From positions 1 to 37,106 of the forward strand of contig QKHZ01000126.1 of assembly GCA_003249795.1 (NCBI GenBank): 37,106 nt of DNA, given 5' to 3'. This stretch comes from a bacterium. GTDB taxonomy: Bacteria; Planctomycetota; SZUA-567. Every line of letters begins with the position of its first letter. The first letter of the stretch is position 1. The position numbers were made by a program, and so were the translations under genes. Positions 17,624 to 25,435 of the stretch are shown here, piece after piece. A model generated the notes under the pieces. It saw only the letters and a list, made by a program, of their open reading frames with translations, searched no databases and was not told the origin of the DNA.

Positions 17624-18166
17624 ATGAATTTGCAGGAAGCCTGGCAGCTGGCCAGCCGCGAGACCAATATCCACCGTGCCAGAAAAAATATGCTCTATAC
17701 ATTCGGCTCGACCCGACTGCCGTATGTCTGTATCAGCCCCGCAACACAATCGGAAAGCAACGTGACTGTCCGCCGCGGGGAAGTGACTGCCGACCGGCCG
17801 AAGATCACGCTGCCGGGACAGGAACAGATTTCGTTTGAAGGCTTTGATATCGACCTGCCCGAAGGGGAAAAAACCGACGGGATGCTGCCGGTATTCCTTG
17901 CCCGACGGATCGAAATGCCCAACGCGAAATATGTCAATAAAGCCGACTCGGTCACAACAGAATCGCACAGCGTCGAAGAAGCGGTTGACCGCGAGATGAA
18001 CCGGCTGGAACAGCAGAACGATATCCGCACCGCCGTGATTCAGGCGCCAGAATCGGTCTGGCAGCTATCGATCCTGATGTATGTCGGCAGCCAGATCGTC
18101 CGCAGCGCTCCGGGCAATATCACCGAACACATGGAACACCTGCGCCTGCAGCACGGCCACGAATAA
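17624..18166 (+). CDS. Protein of unknown function
   Basis: I do not recognise this protein of about 180 residues. It has no signal peptide or membrane helix. The middle is mixed and acidic, and a Glu/Gln-rich segment near residues 115-135 (EEAVDREMNRLEQQND) looks helical. The end, WQLSILMYVGSQIVRSAPGNITEHMEHL, could be an amphipathic helix bundle. ATG 17606 is in frame, but GGAG at 17611-17614 lies nine bases before ATG 17624, so the shorter form is preferred. Codon usage resembles the neighbours. It is followed by a hairpin shared with the convergent LysM gene. Confidence 0.75.
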   Translation: MNLQEAWQLASRETNIHRARKNMLYTFGSTRLPYVCISPATQSESNVTVRRGEVTADRPKITLPGQEQISFEGFDIDLPEGEKTDGMLPVFLARRIEMPNAKYVNKADSVTTESHSVEEAVDREMNRLEQQNDIRTAVIQAPESVWQLSILMYVGSQIVRSAPGNITEHMEHLRLQHGHE

Positions 18167-18191
18167 CGCCTCTGCGACACGATAACGCTTT

Positions 18192-18233
18192 CCAATAAAA
18201 AACAGGACATGCCCCGAGCGGGAACGTCCTGTT
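18192..18233 (-). terminator. Rho-independent terminator after LysM gene
   Basis: AACAGGAC (18201-18208) pairs with GTCCTGTT (18226-18233). An inner CCC/GGG pairing extends the stem. On the minus strand it is followed by a run of Ts, giving a strong terminator for the LysM gene. On the plus strand the trailing sequence is only partly T-rich, so two-way use is possible but weaker. Confidence 0.85.
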
Positions 18234-18283
18234 TCAGTTTTCGTTAAGACTGTGGTGCAACGCCCTGAGCAGCCTTCAAACCA

Positions 18284-18937
18284 TCAGCGGTTTGAGTAAC
18301 CTGAATATGCAGTCTGTCCGAGTTCGCCTTCCGGACGCATTTGCGGAAGCTGCGGGATCACGAGATTCTGGCCCGGACGCAGAGCCGCCGGATTGACCTG
18401 CGGGTTTGCATCGCGGATCAGCGTCCACTTGTTGCCGTCGCCGTAGCACATCTTGGCGATCCGGTAAAGCGTGTCGTTCTCCTTGACCGAATACACACGG
18501 CTTGCCGTTGCCGTCGGTTCGACAGGACGCACACGTTGCTGCTGATTCTGCGGTTGTGTCTGCCCTGTCGGTGTTGAGGGCTGGGTGTTCTGGTTCTGGC
18601 CGCTGCTTCCATACTGGCCAAACGGATTCGGCTGTGGGGTTACCGGTAGCGGCGCCGCTTCAACTTCATCCTGATAATACGTCGGACGTGTCGTCTGCCC
18701 GCCAATAACGGCAACGGCCTCTTCCCTCAAGTGCATCAACTGGCTGGCCTGCCCGTCATCGGCAATTTCCTCATCCGTCTGCTGCGCTGAAAGCAAATCC
18801 TTGGTGTCAGTCAATTTACCGATCTGGCTAAGAGATCCGAAAAACAAAAGCAGGCCGACGGTCATCGTGATAAATGTCCCCACATGCGGCCGATGCGCCT
18901 CTTCCTGTTTTGTCTTACGACTAACCTTTGCCATCAT
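18284..18937 (-). CDS. LysM-domain membrane-anchored protein
   Basis: The 217-residue protein has a basic N-terminus, one membrane helix at about 20-40 (GTFITMTVGLLLFFGSL), a low-complexity Gln/Pro/Thr linker at about 95-145, and a C-terminal LysM domain (VYSVKENDTLYRIAKMCYGDG through LRPGQNLVIPQ, read in parts). LysM binds peptidoglycan, so the protein likely spans the inner membrane and touches the cell wall. ATG codons at 18937 and 18934 are both possible; AGGAG lies four and seven bases before them. The leader carries copy B of the 78-base repeat. No catalytic domain is seen, so a structural or cell-division role is a guess. Confidence 0.85.
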   Translation of the reverse strand: MMAKVSRKTKQEEAHRPHVGTFITMTVGLLLFFGSLSQIGKLTDTKDLLSAQQTDEEIADDGQASQLMHLREEAVAVIGGQTTRPTYYQDEVEAAPLPVTPQPNPFGQYGSSGQNQNTQPSTPTGQTQPQNQQQRVRPVEPTATASRVYSVKENDTLYRIAKMCYGDGNKWTLIRDANPQVNPAALRPGQNLVIPQLPQMRPEGELGQTAYSGYSNR

Positions 18938-18953
18938 CCTTCTCCTTTTTTTT

Positions 18954-19031
18954 CTTGCCGCAGCGCGGTACTGAAACCGCGTTCGTTTTTTTAACGTTTA
19001 TTTCTTTTCGACTCTCATCGCATTATCTGAC
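18954..19031 (-). repeat. 78-base leader repeat, copy B (before LysM gene)
   Basis: This is the gap-free partner of 14688-14765. In this copy the hairpin stem is CGCGGT/ACCGCG, six pairs. In copy A the outer pair is T and G, still able to pair as G-U in RNA. Another difference falls in the loop (CAGT against CATT). The repeat ends 17 bases before the first ATG, the same spacing to the start as copy A. Confidence 0.8.
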
Positions 19032-19336
19032 GGCACGACACAGCCGCCGCCGCAAATAATGCAACCCGATAACCATAAATAGGTTAGAAGGACAAAAAGA
19101 GACACAGATTCACCCGTGCGCACTTTCACCATCCTGCATGGGCAAACGTTCTTGCCCCCCTTGTCCTGTTTATCGACCCGACGGAGGCAGAATCTTCATC
19201 TTTTTCCGTATGAGTTGTCAGTACTTTATTGCCAGCTTCGCAACCTTTGGGTATCCTTGTACAAATCCTTGTGAATACTGCCGGTTTGGACAGATCCGGG
19301 CGGTAACGACAAACAGAAAAACAGCAGGAAGCAAAC
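19032..19336. other. Divergent intergenic region, LysM gene and FAD oxidase
   Basis: About 300 bases without a supported gene. Short frames in it lack ribosome sites and family features. Promoters for both flanking genes must lie here or in the repeat at 18954-19031, but no convincing hexamer pair for the oxidase was seen; TTGGAC near 19287 is a weak candidate -35. Confidence 0.35.
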
Positions 19337-20944
19337 ATGAACCGAATCCTACCGCTGCCAATCTCGTATGAAACCTGCCCGGCGGTAATCGGTGCGGAGA
19401 AAATTGCTGAGGAATATGCGGGATTTCTTGCCGACGAGTCGCGCATGCGGGCAAACCAGCTGGAGCGGCTGTATCTTCCGCAGTCAGCTGAACAGGCAGC
19501 ATTTGCAATCCGCGAGCTGCATGATATGAAAAAATCATGCCTTGTTAGCGGCGGACGTACCGGCATCACCGGCGCAACCTCGCCAATTTCAACCGATGCG
19601 ACTGTCTCTCTTGCCAAGATGAACCGGATTCTCGCCATCGGACACGATGGTGAAGGGTATTACGCCCGCGTGGAACCCGGAGTGAGCCTGCAGGAGCTGA
19701 TGAAACGGTTGCGGCTGCGGGATGTGCTGGACCTGCCCGGTGCGACAGAAGCCGAAAAAGAATCAGCTGAAGCCTTCCGGCGTGAACACAGCCGTTTCTG
19801 GTTTCCGGTTGACCCGACGGAGCTGACCGCCCACATCGGCGGCGCTGTCGCCAACAATGCCTCCGGCGCGCGCAGCTACCGGTATGGTGCGATGCGCAAC
19901 TGGGTGAAAGCACTGAAGGTGGTTCTTCCCGACGGCAGGCTGATCGCATTCCGCCGCGGGCAGATACGCGCCGACAGCGGATGTTTTTTGCTGATCCAAC
20001 CCGACGGTTCGGAATCGACAATCCCGATCGAAACGCTAACACTCCCCCGCACAAAAGCCACCCTTGGCTATCCCCTGCGCGAGGGAATGGACCTGGTCGA
20101 CCTGTTTGTCGGCAGCGAAGGCACCCTCGGCGCGATTGTCGAAATCGAACTGAGGCTTGCCAAACAACCGCAGACCATTGCCGGTGTGCTAACCGTGCTT
20201 GACCATGAGGAACAGGCACTGGAACTCGTCGAACAACTGCGACGACGCTCTGACCTGCCGCTGAACGCTGTCGAATATTTTGACGATGCGGCGATGTTGC
20301 TTCTGCAAAATCTTCAGATCAAAAATCAGGCCGACCTGCCGCCACTGGTGAAGTGGGAGGGTCCGGCACTCTACTTTGAACTCGGATGCGAGAATGACGA
20401 ACTAGACGACGCACTGAACGCACTCGAAACGTTTCTGGACAACCACGGCGTTGATCCGGCAGCGACGTGGGCGGAGGACAACGACACCGGGCTTGAGCGG
20501 ATGAAACACTTCCGCCACGCCGTACCGGAAGCGGTCAATGCGACTATCGGCCGCCACGCGGAGCGCGTTCCTGGACTGCACAAGGTCGGTACCGACATGG
20601 CTGTGCCGCCGACACAACTTCGTCAGGCGATGATCATGTACCGCGAAGGCCTGCGACAGACAGGACTGACATCAGTGGTCTTCGGCCATATCGGCGACTG
20701 CCACCTGCATGTCAATATCCTCCCCGAAACGTTGGACGAGCTCGCCCGCGCAAAAGATCTGTATCGTTCATGGGCAATGGAAGTCGCACGCAACGGCGGG
20801 GCTGTTGCGGCAGAACATGGGATCGGCCGGATCAAGAAATCGATGCTGGAGATCCAGTACGCGCCCGAGTCACTGGCGGCGCTGCGCCGTGTCCGCCACG
20901 CCCTCGACCCGAAAGGACTGTTTGCGCCGGGAGTTCTGGTCTGA
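19337..20944 (+). CDS. FAD-linked oxidase, GlcD/D-lactate dehydrogenase type
   Basis: The 535-residue protein is a PCMH-type flavoenzyme that oxidises a 2-hydroxy acid. The FAD-binding half shows SGGRTGITGATSP, VEPGVSLQELM, GGAVANNASGARSYRYG and LFVGSEGTLGAI; the C-terminal FAD-oxidase half has FGHIGDCHLHVNI, AAEHGIGRIKK and LDPKGLFAPGVLV. These fit GlcD, cytochrome-linked D-lactate dehydrogenase and relatives; the exact substrate cannot be chosen. A Glu-rich insertion lies near residues 135-150. AGGA stands seven bases before the ATG. No Fe-S partner (GlcF/LldE type) is adjacent, so it may act alone. Confidence 0.9.
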   Translation: MNRILPLPISYETCPAVIGAEKIAEEYAGFLADESRMRANQLERLYLPQSAEQAAFAIRELHDMKKSCLVSGGRTGITGATSPISTDATVSLAKMNRILAIGHDGEGYYARVEPGVSLQELMKRLRLRDVLDLPGATEAEKESAEAFRREHSRFWFPVDPTELTAHIGGAVANNASGARSYRYGAMRNWVKALKVVLPDGRLIAFRRGQIRADSGCFLLIQPDGSESTIPIETLTLPRTKATLGYPLREGMDLVDLFVGSEGTLGAIVEIELRLAKQPQTIAGVLTVLDHEEQALELVEQLRRRSDLPLNAVEYFDDAAMLLLQNLQIKNQADLPPLVKWEGPALYFELGCENDELDDALNALETFLDNHGVDPAATWAEDNDTGLERMKHFRHAVPEAVNATIGRHAERVPGLHKVGTDMAVPPTQLRQAMIMYREGLRQTGLTSVVFGHIGDCHLHVNILPETLDELARAKDLYRSWAMEVARNGGAVAAEHGIGRIKKSMLEIQYAPESLAALRRVRHALDPKGLFAPGVLV

Positions 20945-20978
20945 TCACGCGCGCTCATCTTGATCCCGCAAGCGTAGA

Positions 20979-22307
20979 TTAATCGTCAAAACCAGCCGCG
21001 CGGATTCTCTCGCGCGCAAGCTCAACCCATCGCGTAATCCGCCACGGTTCGTTGTTCAAGGTATGTACATCCTTCATAATGAATTCGAAGTTGCATCCAC
21101 CAGAACCTGCAATCTTCAGTGTCCGGTCGAGGTCTTCACAAATTGCCTTCTCGTTAAAATCCTGCGTACTGATCAACGTTGGATTGGGTTTACGGCTGTA
21201 CACATAGCTTGCACCAAGTTGCTCGGCGGAAATATTCTCATCACACCACGGAGAAACCGAGACACTCCGCAGGTTCGACAACGTTTTTAACACAGGCATC
21301 TTGTCATGCACCGGTTCGCAACAGCCGTAATAAGAAAGCCCAAACGTATCCGCCAGCTCTTTCTGATACGGAAAAACAAACTCCGAAAACTGAGCCGATC
21401 CGACACCGACCGTCTCCTGCGACTCAATCAGGCACCACAAGTCTTTGCGCGTAACCGCATCGCCCTCTTTCCACGATGCACGCGACAAATCCGGTGCATA
21501 GCCCTGTGTTCCGCTGCCGACATAATCATTCTCATTATTCAGACAAAACAGCCCCTGCCGCTCCAGTTCAACACACCGCTGCATATGATCGTCGCAGAGA
21601 AAACGCATCAGACGGTGCAGCTCGTCCGGTGCATCATACATCGCCAGCATCATCTCCTCCATCCCGATCCAGCGGATCAGCGTCGAGGTCATTCCCAGCG
21701 TCCAGAAAAAACCGCCCCGAATCCGAACCGGAACGATATCGCCAACAATCTCCTCCATCTCCTGTTTCATTGCAAGCGTCAACGCACGCTCAGCCGTAAA
21801 TATTTTCGGATGCAGCTTGGCAAAGCCCTCCTCGAACCGGTCCATATCAATAGCCGGTTCCCAGTTATACGCCCCCATCACGTCCTTTTGTTCACATTGA
21901 TGAATCTTCTCACTGACGCCATAATCGCCCCATGTCAACTGCCACGGAAGATCAATCCATGGCTCAACGACGGCATCATCCTGCAGCGTCTCAAACCGCC
22001 AGATTTTTTCCGCCAGTTGCCGCTGCAAAAGATTGACCGCATCTGAACCCTGTACCGGTTCATGAACGGTACGGTCATAAGGTGGGTTTGCATCATGTAC
22101 GCCACTATATTCACACAGGATCATCGGGCGCCGCATCTTCAGGCCGTGGCAGGCCAGCCAGTCCTGACGCCGCTGAAGATTCACCGGATCATTGGCGATC
22201 TCAAGATACCGCCACGCCATCTGCCGCAGCCGGTTTCTCTGCGCTTGTGTAATTCGTACCGTTTCTGCTGCCACAGCACTCCCGCTAACGCCATCAATCG
22301 CCATCAT
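20979..22307 (-). CDS. UroD-like (uroporphyrinogen decarboxylase superfamily) protein, not heme-related
   Basis: This 442-residue protein resembles the UroD/MtaA/CmuA superfamily only distantly. It is longer than HemE (about 350). The second half has MYDAPDELHRLMRFL, FSEFVFPYQKELADTFGLSYYGCCEP and SVSPWCDE, the arrangement seen in methyltransferase-like UroD relatives, where Cys and His residues can bind zinc. The substrate is unknown; cobalamin-dependent methyl transfer is one possibility, but no corrinoid protein is adjacent. AAGGA lies before ATGATG at 22307/22304. It is divergent from an AraC regulator, with an inverted repeat between them, so it is probably that regulator's target. No heme gene is nearby. 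Confidence 0.75.
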   Translation of the reverse strand: MMAIDGVSGSAVAAETVRITQAQRNRLRQMAWRYLEIANDPVNLQRRQDWLACHGLKMRRPMILCEYSGVHDANPPYDRTVHEPVQGSDAVNLLQRQLAEKIWRFETLQDDAVVEPWIDLPWQLTWGDYGVSEKIHQCEQKDVMGAYNWEPAIDMDRFEEGFAKLHPKIFTAERALTLAMKQEMEEIVGDIVPVRIRGGFFWTLGMTSTLIRWIGMEEMMLAMYDAPDELHRLMRFLCDDHMQRCVELERQGLFCLNNENDYVGSGTQGYAPDLSRASWKEGDAVTRKDLWCLIESQETVGVGSAQFSEFVFPYQKELADTFGLSYYGCCEPVHDKMPVLKTLSNLRSVSVSPWCDENISAEQLGASYVYSRKPNPTLISTQDFNEKAICEDLDRTLKIAGSGGCNFEFIMKDVHTLNNEPWRITRWVELARERIRAAGFDD

Positions 22308-22335
22308 CCGATCCTTTTCTTAAAAAGTTTTTCAC

Positions 22336-22376
22336 TTACAGGAGAAAGTTTCCCTTACTGCATATTTATCCTGTAA
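22336..22376. promoter_or_regulatory. Inverted repeat, candidate AraC operator
   Basis: TTACAGGA (22336-22343) and TCCTGTAA (22369-22376) are perfect inverted arms whose centres are 33 bases apart, close to three helical turns. They fill the space between the divergent UroD-like and AraC genes. The right arm overlaps TAAAAT, a possible -10 for the araC-type gene, which would allow self-control. Confidence 0.55.
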
Positions 22377-22420
22377 AATATAGAATGTCGTTCAATTTTG
22401 ATTGCAGGAGAATATTACAC

Positions 22421-23299
22421 ATGGCATCAATTCCCCTCTCACCGGATTCACGCGATTACGACTGCGGGCTGGACATGCCGCTGATTCGCCTGTACGGCGC
22501 CGGTGTCCGCCAAAGCCCATCGCCTCTCAAACTCCACCGCAATGACGGCTTTGAAATCACGTTGCTGCTGGACGGAGCCGTGCGCTGGGAAATTCCGAAC
22601 TTCCCGCCGCTATGTCTGAGCGGCGGTGACATGTGCCTGATGCAGCCGCGCGTACCGCACCGGAGCGAAAATGACATCTTCGCGCCCTGCACCCTTCTCT
22701 GGATGGTTTTTGATCCCAGGCACCCCCACGCCGAGCGCAATACCCCCTTCTCCAACGCGGAACTAAAACGCATGGACAAACGGTTGAAAACAATGGGCAA
22801 CCGCGCCTTCCGCGCCTCTGACCACCTGCTGCGACTTGCGCAGTGCTGGTGGCAGTTTATCCGTACCCATCCGCAAGCCACGCCTGAGCAGATCCCGCTT
22901 GTGCGGTGTTTTCTGTGCGGCATTATTTCGATGGTCTGGGCAGAAGCTGCAGAAGGAAGCCCAGAACAGATCAGCCCCGCGATCCGCCGTGCGCTTGACG
23001 CAATCGAAAAGAGAATTGACGCGCCGCATACAGTCCCCAATCTCGCGCGCCTTGCAGGTCTCTCTCAAAGCAGATTTTACGAACTGTTCCGGCGTGAGGT
23101 GGGCTTAAGCCCTGCCTCCTACATCCAGCAGCAGCGTTGCGCTTACGCACGCCAACTGTTGCGGACGACAACACTCGGCATCACGGAAGTCGCATTCCGT
23201 TGCGGTTTTTCCTCCAGCCAGTACTTCGCCCGCTGTTTTCAGCATTTTTCCGCCTGCACACCCTCTACCTATCGGCAATCTGTGAAAAAAGAAACGTAA
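22421..23299 (+). CDS. AraC-family transcriptional regulator
   Basis: The protein of 292 residues has an N-terminal cupin-like sensing region (GAVRWEIPNFPPLCLSGGDM, then QPRVPHRSEND) and a C-terminal double helix-turn-helix: VPNLARLAGLSQSRFYELFRREVGLSPASYI and TEVAFRCGFSSSQYFARCF (read in parts). The frame opens at 22385, but AGGAG ends ten bases before the ATG at 22421, so that start is preferred. It is divergent from the UroD-like gene and is likely its regulator. The inducer is unknown; in this family it is often a sugar or small carbon compound. Confidence 0.92.
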   Translation: MASIPLSPDSRDYDCGLDMPLIRLYGAGVRQSPSPLKLHRNDGFEITLLLDGAVRWEIPNFPPLCLSGGDMCLMQPRVPHRSENDIFAPCTLLWMVFDPRHPHAERNTPFSNAELKRMDKRLKTMGNRAFRASDHLLRLAQCWWQFIRTHPQATPEQIPLVRCFLCGIISMVWAEAAEGSPEQISPAIRRALDAIEKRIDAPHTVPNLARLAGLSQSRFYELFRREVGLSPASYIQQQRCAYARQLLRTTTLGITEVAFRCGFSSSQYFARCFQHFSACTPSTYRQSVKKET

Positions 23300-23362
23300 A
23301 TCCCCTCAATAGCCAATGCGCCAACAGCGAAGACGAAAGACTGTATTCCACGAGATTCTCGG

Positions 23363-23392
23363 ATCGTCTTGACGATTTTCGTTGTGACAACG
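23363..23392. promoter_or_regulatory. Two adjacent palindromes upstream of lolC-type gene
   Basis: ATCGTC-TT-GACGAT (23363-23376) and CGTTGT-G-ACAACG (23380-23392) are perfect dyads only three bases apart, about 60-85 bases before the permease start. Short centres make stable RNA hairpins unlikely, so DNA-binding sites are more plausible. No regulator is identified. Confidence 0.4.
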
Positions 23393-23448
23393 CCACAATC
23401 GGCGCCTTTCCAGTTGCAAGAAAAAGCGCAACCGGTACGATTGCCAAG

Positions 23449-24711
23449 ATGATGATTGTAAAACTCGCACTCCGTTATGCATTAGCCCGGCGCGTCCATG
23501 CGGTCGCGGTGATGGCCGTCGCACTCGCGCTGACGGTGCAGATCGTCGTCATGGCTGTCCTTGACGGGATGCTGGTGGATATGGAAAACCGGGTACGCGA
23601 TACAGGTGAACAGGTGACGTTCCTGTTTAAAGGCGATCTTCTCACCCAAAAGGAGTTCGACCGGCTCAGCGCCGCGTTTTTCTCCCGACCCGACGTCACC
23701 GGCCTCAGCCCAAAAATCGTCGGACTGTCTCTTGCCGAGCGCGGCGGATGGTATGCGCCGGTTGAAGTCCACGGCGTTGACCTTGCCTACGAAGCCCGTT
23801 ACGGACGGCTCTGTTCATATCTATTGCAACTCAAACTCGACCCGCTTGCGCCGAAATGGTCTGACGAAAACATCGTCTCATCCAAGCCGCCCGCGTTTGT
23901 CTCCAGCCGTGTTGCAGAACAGCTGCAGGCAAAACCGGGCGACGAAATTGTCCTCAACTTTACAAGCGACTCCGAACAGCAGAAAATCCGCCGCAAGCAC
24001 TTTGTCATCACCAGCACATTTTTAAGCGGCAACCCATACCTCGACGAAATGGGAATCTATATTCCAATCGAAGAAGCGAGACAACTGTTTTATCAGACCG
24101 ATGCGCAATTATATGAACGCGTCGGGCTGTGGCTGGACGACCCGAAACGCGCCGATGAAATCTACCAGCAACTCGGCGATATCGTTTTGGCCAGCGTCGC
24201 CGCAACGCCAGCGCGCGAAATCACCGTCAATACATGGACGCAGCGCTGGAGTTGGTATTACGAAAGCATGGTTCACGAAAACAATCTGCAGGAGATCGTG
24301 CTGACGCTGATGAATATCTCCGGCGGGTTCTGCGTGTTTGCAATTCTTGCAACGCTTGTGGCCAAGCGCGTGCGTGACGTCGGACTCCTGCGCTGTATCG
24401 GCGCAACACGCATGCAGGTCATCGGGATCTTTGTCCTTGTCGGGCTCATGACCGGAGTCGTCGGCAGCGCCCTTGGCGTTGCAGGCGGATACTTCGCCAC
24501 CCCCCGCATTGACGAATGGTACGAAGCCCTCACCGGACAACCGCTTTATCCGCCGCGGATGTTCGGAATCGCGGAACTCACAACCGTGATTTACGGATGG
24601 AAGGTCGCTATTTACGCCATAGCCGCCACACTCATCGCGACACTGGCAGCACTCTATCCGGCTCTCTGGGCAGGATGGCAGGAACCGATGGAGGCACTGC
24701 GCGATGAGTAG
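23449..24711 (+). CDS. LolC/LolE-type ABC permease
   Basis: The 420-residue protein has the MacB/FtsX-family layout: one membrane helix near residues 18-42, a large periplasmic domain, then three helices in the C-terminal third (SGGFCVFAILATLVAKRV, GIFVLVGLMTGVVG and YAIAATLIATLAALYPALWAG). The segment RDVGLLRCIGATRMQVIGIF is the typical coupling region. With the ATPase that follows, it would extract lipoproteins from the inner membrane or perform a related task. The frame is open far upstream into the AraC gene; ATG 23449 or 23452 is chosen because the preceding sequence is not membrane-permease-like. No strong ribosome site is visible. The final codons overlap the ATPase start by eight bases. 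Confidence 0.88.
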   Translation: MMIVKLALRYALARRVHAVAVMAVALALTVQIVVMAVLDGMLVDMENRVRDTGEQVTFLFKGDLLTQKEFDRLSAAFFSRPDVTGLSPKIVGLSLAERGGWYAPVEVHGVDLAYEARYGRLCSYLLQLKLDPLAPKWSDENIVSSKPPAFVSSRVAEQLQAKPGDEIVLNFTSDSEQQKIRRKHFVITSTFLSGNPYLDEMGIYIPIEEARQLFYQTDAQLYERVGLWLDDPKRADEIYQQLGDIVLASVAATPAREITVNTWTQRWSWYYESMVHENNLQEIVLTLMNISGGFCVFAILATLVAKRVRDVGLLRCIGATRMQVIGIFVLVGLMTGVVGSALGVAGGYFATPRIDEWYEALTGQPLYPPRMFGIAELTTVIYGWKVAIYAIAATLIATLAALYPALWAGWQEPMEALRDE

Positions 24712-25435
24712 CCTGTACCCGCAGCCCGCACAACCGAAACAACCCGAGCAGACGCCGCTACCGGCAGAACCTGTTTTGTTTGCAGAAGGCATCGGACACG
24801 TTTACCATGACGGCACGCGCGAGCTTGAGATTCTGCGTGAGGTCAACCTCGCGGTTGAGGAAGGCGAAAGCGTCGCGATCATCGGCCGCAGCGGAACCGG
24901 CAAAACGACGCTACTTAATATCCTGGGACTGCTCGACAACCCAACGCGCGGACAACTCATCATGGCAGGAAAAAACACCGCAGGCCTGTCCGAACGAGAG
25001 CGTACCCGCATGCGCGCTGAGCACATCGGCTTTGTCTTCCAGCAGTATCATCTGATTGCGGAATTAAACGCACTCGAAAACATCGAGCTGACCGCTGGCT
25101 TTGCCGGAACAAAGAAAATAGACGCAAGAGAACGGGCGAGAGAACTGCTTGATCAGGTCGGACTGAGTGAGCGAGCCACACACCGCCCGGCAAAACTCTC
25201 CGGCGGCGAACGCCAGCGCGTGGCTATTGCACGGGCGCTTCTCAACCGTCCGAACCTGCTGCTCTGTGACGAACCTACCGGAAACCTCGACCCGCACACC
25301 AGCGAGACGGTGATGAATATTTTCTGGGATGTCGTCCGCCAAAGCCGCACGTCCATGATTCTGGTCACACACGACCAGCAGGTCGCAAAACGCGCTGACC
25401 GCATCCTGACCCTCTCCGAAGGCCGCCTGCAATGA
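24704..25435 (+). CDS. LolD-type ABC transporter ATPase
   Basis: The 243-residue ATPase has Walker A GRSGTGKTT (61-69), the Q-loop FQQYHLIAELNALENIELT typical of LolD/MacB/FtsE relatives, the signature LSGGERQRVAIARAL (165-179), Walker B LLLCDEPTGNLD and the switch His in THD. Some 25 Pro/Gln-rich residues precede the fold. It overlaps the permease by eight bases and the hydrolase by four, so all three are translated together. LolD is the best guess because of the partner; MacB-like export of another substrate is possible. Confidence 0.92.
   Translation: MSSLYPQPAQPKQPEQTPLPAEPVLFAEGIGHVYHDGTRELEILREVNLAVEEGESVAIIGRSGTGKTTLLNILGLLDNPTRGQLIMAGKNTAGLSERERTRMRAEHIGFVFQQYHLIAELNALENIELTAGFAGTKKIDARERARELLDQVGLSERATHRPAKLSGGERQRVAIARALLNRPNLLLCDEPTGNLDPHTSETVMNIFWDVVRQSRTSMILVTHDQQVAKRADRILTLSEGRLQ

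Noticed and set aside
19138-19371. A small Cys-containing frame upstream of the FAD oxidase
   Set aside because: It has no ribosome site and overlaps the well-supported start of the oxidase.
20979-22307. Heme-pathway uroporphyrinogen decarboxylase (hemE)
   Set aside because: The protein is about 90 residues longer than HemE, lacks its N-terminal substrate-binding pattern and has no heme gene nearby.
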